Below are positions 33,652 to 40,178 of a stretch of DNA of 64,000 nt, piece by piece (positions within the stretch are counted from its first letter, which is position 1; each line of letters opens with the position of its first letter). The notes under the pieces are model-generated. The model had not been told where the DNA came from. It was given only the letters and a program-made list of their open reading frames with translations, and ran no database searches. The DNA is from JACVRW01 sp963728495. GTDB taxonomy: Bacteria > Actinomycetota > Thermoleophilia > Solirubrobacterales > Thermoleophilaceae. The position numbers were made by a program, and so were the translations under genes. The stretch lies in NCBI GenBank assembly GCA_963728495.1, contig CAVSKI010000009.1, positions 310,001 to 374,000 of the forward strand, given 5' to 3'.

Positions 33652-34251
33652 TCAGTTCTTGAGCGGCGGCAGCGCGATGACGCCGGGGGCGCGCACTCCA
33701 TCGAGCCAGATCGCGAGCACCCGGTCCCAGCGCCAGTGCGGCTTCTCGGCCGCGGCCACCGCCACCGAGCCGATCGAGCAGACCATCGCCGGGATGTCCT
33801 CCACGACGAGATCCTCGCGGAGGGCGCCCGCCCGCTTCGCCAGCTCGAGCAGAAGCTCCAGCTGCGTGACGAGGCCCGAAGCCACGGCTGCGGCGTGCAT
33901 GCGCTCCGATCGCGAGGCCATCGCCTCCGATAGGGCCCGGTCGCCGGCCTGGAGGGCGGCTGACCACTCGATGAATCCCCGAAAGGCCTCCCAGGGCTCC
34001 CCCTGCGAAGCCGTGTGCACTGCCTCAGCGGCGCGCTCGGCGAGCCGCTCGAAGCGGCGCGTGATCAATCCGTCGAGGAGGTCCTCCTTGGCGGGGAAGT
34101 GCCGGTAGACGGTGCCGACACCGACCTTGGCGCGCCTGGCGATCTCGTCCATCTGCGCGTCCATGCCCTTCTCGGCGAAGAGCTCGCGGGCGGCGCACAC
34201 GATCGCCTCGCGGTTGCGTCGCGCGTCCGCTCGCAACATTGCCCCGGGCAC
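33652..34251 (-). CDS. TetR-family transcriptional regulator
   Basis: A 199-residue repressor. The N-terminal helix-turn-helix reads NREAIVCAARELFAEKGMDAQMDEIARRAKVGVGTVYRHFPAKEDLLDGL, matching the TetR consensus closely. The C-terminal ligand domain belongs to the common group with RFERLAERAAEAV and LVVEDIPAMVCSIG. It diverges from an MFS pump, and the 171-bp gap has a perfect CGGAACT/AGTTCCG palindrome and a second partial one, likely its operators. The inducer is probably a substrate of the pump. Confidence 0.93.
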   Translation of the reverse strand: MPGAMLRADARRNREAIVCAARELFAEKGMDAQMDEIARRAKVGVGTVYRHFPAKEDLLDGLITRRFERLAERAAEAVHTASQGEPWEAFRGFIEWSAALQAGDRALSEAMASRSERMHAAAVASGLVTQLELLLELAKRAGALREDLVVEDIPAMVCSIGSVAVAAAEKPHWRWDRVLAIWLDGVRAPGVIALPPLKN

Positions 34252-34327
34252 GAGGCTGGGCTGACTGGCTGCGGTAGGCGTGATGTCTTGTTCCCCCCGT
34301 TCCGTCCCGTCGGCCAGAAGGCCTCAA

Positions 34328-34345
34328 ACGGAACTCCAGTTCCGT
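34328..34345. promoter_or_regulatory. Perfect palindrome, likely TetR operator O1
   Basis: ACGGAACT-CC-AGTTCCGT is an 18-bp perfect inverted repeat with a two-base centre, lying between the divergent tetR-type and MFS genes. TATAGT follows directly at 34345-34350 and could serve as a -10 box for the pump gene, so a bound repressor would block it. Confidence 0.65.
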
Positions 34346-34363
34346 ATAGTGGTCAACATGAAC

Positions 34364-34378
34364 CGGAACTCCGCTTCC
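34364..34378. promoter_or_regulatory. Imperfect palindrome, likely TetR operator O2
   Basis: CGGAACT-CC-GCTTCC repeats the left arm of O1 exactly and the right arm with changes, 36 bp downstream of it and 45 bp before the pump ATG. It probably acts as a second, weaker binding site for the same repressor. Confidence 0.5.
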
Positions 34379-34422
34379 AACTATAGGAGTAAAGCGCCAG
34401 GCATGCGCAGGGAGTCGCTCGC

Positions 34423-35898
34423 ATGACCGATGAACGCGACTACCTGGAGAGGCGCTGGTGGGCCCTGGCCCTGCTCTGCATGACCCAGTTCATGGTCGTG
34501 CTCGACGCGTCGATCGTGAACATCGCGCTCCCGTCGATCGGCGAGGACGTAGGCATCTCTCAGGAAAACCTGTCCTGGGTCGTGAACGGCTACGTGCTCA
34601 CCTTCGGCGGCTTCCTGCTGCTCGGCGGACGCATGGCCGACCTGCTGGGCCGGCGCCGCGTCTTCATGGCCGGGCTCATCGTGGTCGCGGTCGCCTCCCT
34701 GTACGCGGGCTTCGCTCCCAGCGAGGGCGCGCTGATCGCGGCACGGGCGGCACAGGGTCTCGGCGCTGCGATCATCGCGCCGAGTGCGCTCTCGATCGTC
34801 ACGACGATCTTCCGGGACGGCTCGGAGCGCAACAAGGCGCTGGGTGCCTGGGGGGCCGTCGCCGGCTCGGGCGGAGCCGCGGGCGTGCTGCTCGGCGGGG
34901 TACTCACCGACGGCCTCGGATGGGAGTGGGTCATGTGGGTGAACGTGCCGGTCGCGCTGATCGTGCTCGCGCTGACTCCCGGGCTGATCCCCGAGAGCCG
35001 CTCCGAATCCCAGACCCGCCACTTCGACATCGCCGGCGCGGTGACCGTCACCGCCGGGCTCTCGCTGCTGGTCTACGCGATCGTGGATGCGGAGAGCGCG
35101 GGTTGGGGCTCGACGAAGACGATCGGTCTGCTCGCCGTCGCGATCGGCTTGCTCGGCGTCTTCACCGCAATCGAGCTGCGCTCAGATGCGCCGCTGGTGC
35201 CGTTCAGCATCTTCAGGAAACGCACGCTCACCGGCGCCAACGCAGTTGGGCTGATGGTCGGAGGCTCGTTGTTCGCCATGTTCTTCTTCATCACGCTCTA
35301 CATGCAGCAGGTGCTCGGCTACAGCCCGATCAAGGCCGGCCTCTCCTACCTGCCGCTCTCGGTGGCCATCATTCTGTCGGCCGGCGTTGCCTCTCAGCTG
35401 GTGACGAAGATCGGCTTCAAGCCGGTGCTCGCGGTTGGGTTGGCGCTGGTCGCGAGCGGGCTGGTCTGGTTCAGCCAGATCTCCGTGGATGGCGGCTTCA
35501 CCACCGACATTCTCGGGCCGTCGCTGCTGGCGGCGGTGGGACTGGGCTTCGCCTTCGTCACCACCACGATCGCCGCCGTCTCGGGCATCGAGGACCGCGA
35601 GCAGGGGCTGGCCAGCGGCCTGATCAACACCTCCCAGCAGATCGGCGGCGCCCTCGGGCTCGCCGTTCTGGCCACAGTCGCCACCTCCCGCACCGACGAG
35701 GTCATCGCCGCGGCGGGCGGCAACCCCGCGGCACTGCCGGAGGCGCTCGTCGAAGGCTTCCAGTCTGCGTTTCTGGGCGCCGCGGCGATCGCAGTCATCG
35801 GGCTGGTGCTGACGCTGGTCCTGATACGCGGCAGCGACAGCCGCGCCCACGTCGCCCTCAGCAAGAAGGAGGAGGACACGACGCCGGTAGCCGCCTGA
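34423..35898 (+). CDS. MFS drug transporter, DHA2 (EmrB/QacA) type
   Basis: A 491-residue exporter with about 14 helices, a close relative in plan to the one at 25070. TM1 reads CMTQFMVVLDASIVNIALPSIG; the cytosolic loop is GGRMADLLGRRRVFMAG; then FRDGSERNKALGAWGAVAGSGGAAGVLLGGVLTDGLGWEW. The start ATG 34423 has GGGAG nine bases upstream. The TetR-type gene is divergent, and two palindromes lie in the gap, so this is a repressor-pump pair giving inducible efflux of unknown toxic compounds. Confidence 0.94.
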   Translation: MTDERDYLERRWWALALLCMTQFMVVLDASIVNIALPSIGEDVGISQENLSWVVNGYVLTFGGFLLLGGRMADLLGRRRVFMAGLIVVAVASLYAGFAPSEGALIAARAAQGLGAAIIAPSALSIVTTIFRDGSERNKALGAWGAVAGSGGAAGVLLGGVLTDGLGWEWVMWVNVPVALIVLALTPGLIPESRSESQTRHFDIAGAVTVTAGLSLLVYAIVDAESAGWGSTKTIGLLAVAIGLLGVFTAIELRSDAPLVPFSIFRKRTLTGANAVGLMVGGSLFAMFFFITLYMQQVLGYSPIKAGLSYLPLSVAIILSAGVASQLVTKIGFKPVLAVGLALVASGLVWFSQISVDGGFTTDILGPSLLAAVGLGFAFVTTTIAAVSGIEDREQGLASGLINTSQQIGGALGLAVLATVATSRTDEVIAAAGGNPAALPEALVEGFQSAFLGAAAIAVIGLVLTLVLIRGSDSRAHVALSKKEEDTTPVAA

Positions 35899-35962
35899 TC
35901 GAAGCGCGGTCGACGCGGCGAGGGATCCGCCCCGCTGGGCGCGTCTACCATGCGAACGGCCG

Positions 35963-36631
35963 ATGAAGCCCCCGAATAAGACCTGGTCGCCTCCAGGCGC
36001 CGGCAGGCGCTACGACCCGTTGCCCCCCTTTCTCCTTCTTCCTCGGCGCGGCTGGCGCATGCTTGGTAGGCGCGGCCGCATCGTGCTCGTTGTTGCGGCG
36101 GCGGCCGGCCTCGTGGCGCTCGTCCTCTCGTGGCCGTCGGTGGTGCGCGAAAGGGAGGCCGGCGAGCGCGAGCGGGCCCGGGAGGCAACGGAGCACCAGG
36201 CGGCCCAGCGCCGGGCGATCGCCGAGGACCAGAGACCGCGACGGGCCACGCTTCCCGCGCGCGTTCGCGCGCGGGTCAGCACCGGTGACGGCCTGACCGA
36301 ACCTGCCGCCGCCGCTCTTGTTGGTGGTCTTCTCCAGACCGCCATAGGCCGCGACGTCCGCAACCGCGTTCAGGACGGCGTGCTCGATGGGCCGGTGATC
36401 GGCACGAGCTGCGACCCCGTCAAAGTCCGCAGCCGGCTAGGCGCCAACTACAACTGCTTCGTCGCCATCGGCCGCCGCCGATCGGTGGGACGGACGTACA
36501 CGACGGGGTATCGGTTCAGCGCACGGGCGCAACTGCCGGCGGGAACGCTCGCCTGGTGCAAGGAAAACCCGCGCCCGCTACACCCCACCAGCTATGTCAT
36601 CACAGTGCCGATGTCTTCGGACTGCCGCTGA
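35963..36631 (+). CDS. Membrane-anchored extracellular protein, unknown
   Basis: A 222-residue protein. A Pro-rich cytosolic tail (residues 1-38) leads to one membrane helix (IVLVVAAAAGLVALVLSW), a charged coiled-coil-like stalk (REREAGERERAREATEHQAAQRRAIAED) and an extracellular domain with two conserved Cys pairs (GTSCDPVKV, NYNCFVAIG, AWCKENPRP, SSDCR) likely disulfide-bonded. I recognise no named family; similar single-pass proteins occur in Thermoleophilia. It is 64 bp after the MFS gene. An in-frame ATG at 36059 would give a shorter form beginning MLGRRGRIVLV. Confidence 0.7.
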   Translation: MKPPNKTWSPPGAGRRYDPLPPFLLLPRRGWRMLGRRGRIVLVVAAAAGLVALVLSWPSVVREREAGERERAREATEHQAAQRRAIAEDQRPRRATLPARVRARVSTGDGLTEPAAAALVGGLLQTAIGRDVRNRVQDGVLDGPVIGTSCDPVKVRSRLGANYNCFVAIGRRRSVGRTYTTGYRFSARAQLPAGTLAWCKENPRPLHPTSYVITVPMSSDCR

Positions 36632-36739
36632 CGGCGGGTTTGTTTACTCGATCAGATCCCGGCTTTCAGGTGAAGCCGTAGACGGACAGTCAGCTCGCGT
36701 GGCTCCTCGTGCGGGATCGCACGCGAGAGCCTGCTGGGG

Positions 36740-36760
36740 GCGCGGCGTTGCACGCCGCGC
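36740..36760. terminator. Hairpin between convergent genes
   Basis: GCGCGGCG and CGCCGCGC pair perfectly over 8 bp around TTGCA, in the 153-bp gap between the convergent membrane-protein and padR-type genes. The position suits termination from either side; no T-run is present. Confidence 0.5.
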
Positions 36761-36784
36761 GAGCTAGGTCTCGCCTGGGTGCCG

Positions 36785-37354
36785 CTAAGGCAGGCTTTCC
36801 TCTTGAGCCTTCGAGTTGTTCGCTTCGTGGTTGCTTAGCAGGGCGTCGCAAACCCGCAGAGCCGCGAGCGTGCTTTCCTGGCGCCAGATCGCGAGGGTGC
36901 CCTCAAATCCGCTTACGCGGTCTGCCTCCGCGCGCAGCTCACGGGCCCGCTCGTCCAGAACCTCGCGCTGGGCGCGAAGCAGGCGAGACGGATCGCTTCC
37001 GGCGCGATCGAGGAACAGGAGCTTGAGCATCAGCTCCGAGCGTGCTTGCCGCACCCGCGTCACAGGCTCGCGCAGCCAATGCCCCAACAGCCGCCGGCCG
37101 TTCGATGTGATCTTGAGGATTCTGCGGGGCGGGCCGCTCGTGCTCCGTTCGGTGCCGGCCGGCTCGATCAGGCGCCTGGCGGCCAAGATCTCGATACTGC
37201 GGTAGACGAGCGGCCGACGCACCGTCCACACGCATCCGACGGCTCCGCCCGGTGCAAGAGCCTGCGCTAGGGCGAATCCATGAGTATGTCGCTCGGCTAC
37301 GAGGGCGAGTACCGACCACTCGGCCGGCGAGAGCTGCTCAACCGCGGATCGCAT
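36785..37354 (-). CDS. PadR-family transcriptional regulator
   Basis: A 189-residue regulator. The N-terminal winged helix starts LSPAEWSVLALVAERHTHGFALAQAL and continues with VYRSIEILAARRLIEPAG and RRILKITSNGRRLLGHWL, matching PadR. The C-terminal helical domain (VRQARSELMLKLLFLDRAG onward) is the dimerisation part. A perfect TAGTCA-N5-TGACTA repeat lies 40 bp upstream of its ATG, between it and the divergent aldehyde dehydrogenase, so it may control itself and the dehydrogenase. PadR proteins often sense phenolic acids; the ligand here is unknown. Confidence 0.88.
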   Translation of the reverse strand: MRSAVEQLSPAEWSVLALVAERHTHGFALAQALAPGGAVGCVWTVRRPLVYRSIEILAARRLIEPAGTERSTSGPPRRILKITSNGRRLLGHWLREPVTRVRQARSELMLKLLFLDRAGSDPSRLLRAQREVLDERARELRAEADRVSGFEGTLAIWRQESTLAALRVCDALLSNHEANNSKAQEESLP

Positions 37355-37393
37355 GGCTTAGGAACCGTAGCTCCGGGGAAGACTTCAGGGTAG

Positions 37394-37410
37394 TAGTCAC
37401 ATTTTGACTA
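37394..37410. promoter_or_regulatory. Perfect inverted repeat, candidate PadR operator
   Basis: TAGTCA-CATTT-TGACTA is a perfect 6-bp inverted repeat with a five-base centre. It lies 40 bp from the padR-type start and 61 bp from the aldehyde dehydrogenase start, in the AT-richest part of the divergent gap, where promoters are expected. Confidence 0.6.
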
Positions 37411-37470
37411 TCGCCTTTCTACACGAGATACCGGCTCGCGGCAGTCCCGCGGTCCAGGGAGTGAGGACAC

Positions 37471-38964
37471 ATGGCTGTAGCTGTTGCACGCGAGGCCCAG
37501 GCCGAGAACTTTGTTGCTGCTGATCACAAACTGCTGATCGACGGGCGGTGGGTGGAGGCGGCGTCCGGGAAGACTTTCGAAACGCTCAACCCGGCCACTG
37601 AGGAGAAGCTGGCCGACGTTGCCCACGGGGAGGCCGAGGACGTCGACCGGGCCGTCCAGGCGGCGCGGAAGGCCTTCGGCGAGGGCTCGGAGTGGCGGAC
37701 CATGAGCTCCTCGGACCGCGGCCGCATCATCTGGCAGATCTCCGAGCTCATCGAGCAGAACGCCGACGAGTTGGCGATGCTCGACTCGCTCGACAACGGC
37801 AAGCCCTTCGCGGTGGCTCGCGCGGCCGACGTCGCGCTGGCGGCGGACCTGTTCCGGTACATGGCGGGCTGGACGACCAAGATCCATGGCACGACCGTGC
37901 CGATCTCTGCGGTCACCGCGCCCGGCGAGTATCACGCATACACGCTGCGCGATCCGGTCGGCGTCGTAGGCCAGATCATCCCCTGGAACTTTCCGTTGCT
38001 GATGGCGGCGTGGAAGCTGGGGCCGGTGCTGGCGGCCGGCTGCACTGTCGTGCTCAAGCCCGCCGAGCAGACGCCGCTGTCCGCGCTTCGCCTCGGCGAG
38101 CTGATCCAAGAGGCCGGGCTGCCCGATGGCGTCCTGAACATCGTCACCGGCTTCGGCGATGCGGGTGCGCATATCGCCGCGCACAACGACGTGGACAAGG
38201 TGGCCTTCACCGGCTCCACCGAGGTCGGCAAGCTGATCGTCCAGGCGGCGGCGGGCAACTTGAAGAAGGTGTCCCTCGAGCTGGGCGGCAAGTCGCCCAA
38301 CATCGTCTATTCCGATGCCGACACGGAGAGCGCGATCGCGGGTGCGGCCCACGCTGTGTTCTTCAATCACGGCCAGTGCTGCAACGCCGGAACGAGGCTG
38401 TTCGTCCAGAGGGACTCGTTCGACGAGATCGTGTCCGGGGTGGCCGACGCGGCCAAGCAGATCAAGCTCGGCCCGGGCACCGAGGAGGACAGCCAGATGG
38501 GCCCGCTGATCTCCGACGAGCAGTTCGACAAGGTGCTCGGCTACCTCGACGCCGGCAAACAGGACGGTGCGAACGCCGTGGCCGGCGGTGACCGCTCCGG
38601 TGACCGCGGGTACTTCGTCCAGCCGACGATCCTGACGGACACCACACCCGACATGTCTGTGGTGCGAGAGGAGATCTTCGGGCCGGTCGCGTGCGCGATC
38701 CCCTTCGACACGCCCGAGGACATCGCCGCCCACGCCAACGACTCGGACTACGGGCTGGCCGCGGGCATCTTTACCAGCGACTTGTCCAAGGCCCACCGCA
38801 CAGCGAAGCTGCTGCGTGCGGGAACGGTGTGGATCAACACCTACCACGTGTTCGATGCCGCCATGCCGTTCGGTGGCTACAAGGAATCCGGCTGGGGCCG
38901 GGAGATGGGCAGCCAGGTGCTCGAGAACTACCTCGAGACTAAGTCGGTCGTCACCGCCCTGTAG
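37471..38964 (+). CDS. NAD(P)-dependent aldehyde dehydrogenase
   Basis: A 497-residue ALDH superfamily enzyme oxidising aldehydes to carboxylates. Cofactor and catalytic motifs: IIPWNFPLLMAAWKLGPVLAAG, VAFTGSTEVGKLI, the general base Glu in VSLELGGKSPNIV and the nucleophile in NHGQCCNAGTRLF (second Cys). EEIFGPVACAIPF and KESGWGREMG complete the family pattern. It most resembles betaine-/acetaldehyde-type enzymes (AldA/DhaS). It diverges from a PadR regulator across a palindrome. A terminator follows 30 bp after its stop, so it is probably monocistronic. Confidence 0.94.
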   Translation: MAVAVAREAQAENFVAADHKLLIDGRWVEAASGKTFETLNPATEEKLADVAHGEAEDVDRAVQAARKAFGEGSEWRTMSSSDRGRIIWQISELIEQNADELAMLDSLDNGKPFAVARAADVALAADLFRYMAGWTTKIHGTTVPISAVTAPGEYHAYTLRDPVGVVGQIIPWNFPLLMAAWKLGPVLAAGCTVVLKPAEQTPLSALRLGELIQEAGLPDGVLNIVTGFGDAGAHIAAHNDVDKVAFTGSTEVGKLIVQAAAGNLKKVSLELGGKSPNIVYSDADTESAIAGAAHAVFFNHGQCCNAGTRLFVQRDSFDEIVSGVADAAKQIKLGPGTEEDSQMGPLISDEQFDKVLGYLDAGKQDGANAVAGGDRSGDRGYFVQPTILTDTTPDMSVVREEIFGPVACAIPFDTPEDIAAHANDSDYGLAAGIFTSDLSKAHRTAKLLRAGTVWINTYHVFDAAMPFGGYKESGWGREMGSQVLENYLETKSVVTAL

Positions 38965-38994
38965 ACCGTTGGCCCCGTAAGACGCGCGTGCAAG

Positions 38995-39020
38995 ACCCCG
39001 CGGCGGAGACGTCGCGGGGT
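38995..39020 (+). terminator. Terminator after the aldehyde dehydrogenase gene
   Basis: ACCCCGCG and CGCGGGGT pair perfectly over 8 bp with a ten-base loop, followed by TTTGCGTTG. Position 31 bp after the stop codon and the T-rich tail make this the best intrinsic terminator in the window. Confidence 0.75.
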
Positions 39021-39054
39021 TTGCGTTGCCACTCGTGCCCGAAGCAGTCGCGCG

Positions 39055-39763
39055 TCACACAACAAAGCCCGCGGCACTGAGTAGCTTGCGACCGGCTGGG
39101 CCGACGGCGAAGGCAAGCCAGTCACGCGCCGCGGCTTCGCTGCCCTGAACGCGGGCGATGAAGTAGTCGGCTCGTACGTTGACGTACGAAGGGACCTCGA
39201 GTCCCCTCAGGCGACGGCCGCTCGCATAGACATCGGTGGCGTAAAGCACCGCCGCGTCTGCGTCCCCGTCATATAGGCGACGGGCGACGGCATCGACTGT
39301 CTGTTCTTCGTGCACGACATTGGCGTGCACGGCGTGGGCGAAGCCGGGGTTTTCGCCGGTCCAGCTGATGAAGGAGCTCGCGCGTGTAGTCCCCAAGCGA
39401 GAGGCCTTCGGCCTCTATCACCACGCGGGTGCCCGCCTGGATCAGGATGTCGTGGCCATCCGCTGGGCTCGTCCCGGGAACCGCTACCACGAGGCGATTC
39501 GCGGCCAGTGGGGCAGGCGCGTGGGTGAGGCCAAGTGCGTGGAGACGAGCTGGATCGCCGGCGCTCGCGGACGCGAACACGTCTGCCGGCTCGCCGCGTT
39601 CGATGCGCCGGGCGAGGTCGGGCGCGTTGGAGTAGGTGAGCGCAACCGCGATCGAGCTGCTCTCGCGCCATTCGGCGGCCAGCGCGTCGAACGCCGGCCG
39701 CAGCGATCCTGCGGCGAATACACGTAAAGCTGACGAGACGACTGCGAACCCTATTGCGCCCAC
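39055..39763 (-). pseudogene. modA: Molybdate-binding protein ModA-like, frameshifted
   Basis: A periplasmic binding protein for molybdate/tungstate, read leftwards in two frames. The first (from 39763) gives a signal-like start, then LRVFAAGSLRPAFDALAAEW, YSNAPDLARRIERGEPADVFASA, PLAANRLVVAVPG and GLSLGDYTRELL. At about 39350-39385 the frame shifts, and the second part, ending at 39055, gives NPGFAHAVHANVVHEEQTVDAVARRLYDGDADAAVLYATDVYA and a normal C-terminus. Everything except the one-base shift is intact. No modB or modC lies nearby, so even if the shift is a sequencing error the gene is an orphan. Confidence 0.8.
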
Positions 39764-39832
39764 ACGCTCCTCCGCGCGAGAACGGTACGAAGCTATGGGG
39801 AATAGTTCCTGCTAACCGACGTCCTAGGTGGT

Positions 39833-40138
39833 GTGAACACTCCTGACATCGAAAGCCTCCACCCGCTGACCCTCTCCGAGCAGCTCGACGCGATGTTGCT
39901 GGGTTGGCTCGAACGCCACGCCGACCGTCACGCTCCCGGGCGTGCCGACACCCGCGCCGCCGCCTTTGTCACCGTCGTCGACCGGGCGGTGGCCGAGGTT
40001 CAGCGCTTCTGCGCCGCGTGGGATATGACCGCCGAGCGGACCGCGCTCAGCAACAGCCGCTGGGTCGTCCTGCGCGTGGACGGCCCGATTCTGCCGGTCA
40101 CGGGCTTCGCCGCCGTCTCCGACATGTACCGGGCCTGA
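39833..40138 (+). CDS. Small soluble protein, unknown
   Basis: A 101-residue protein from GTG 39833 (AGGTGG just upstream). It is predicted soluble and mixed alpha/beta: an acidic helical N-half (LHPLTLSEQLDAMLLGWLERHADRH), then TAERTALSNSRWVVLRVDGPILPVTGFAAVSDMYRA. No family is recognised. It stands between the broken modA (divergent) and PEP carboxylase (same direction, 40 bp), so it might be expressed with the latter. Confidence 0.55.
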   Translation: MNTPDIESLHPLTLSEQLDAMLLGWLERHADRHAPGRADTRAAAFVTVVDRAVAEVQRFCAAWDMTAERTALSNSRWVVLRVDGPILPVTGFAAVSDMYRA

Positions 40139-40178
40139 GCGCGGGTTCCCTCCACCGCAGCCCGCTGGGCCCTACCTT

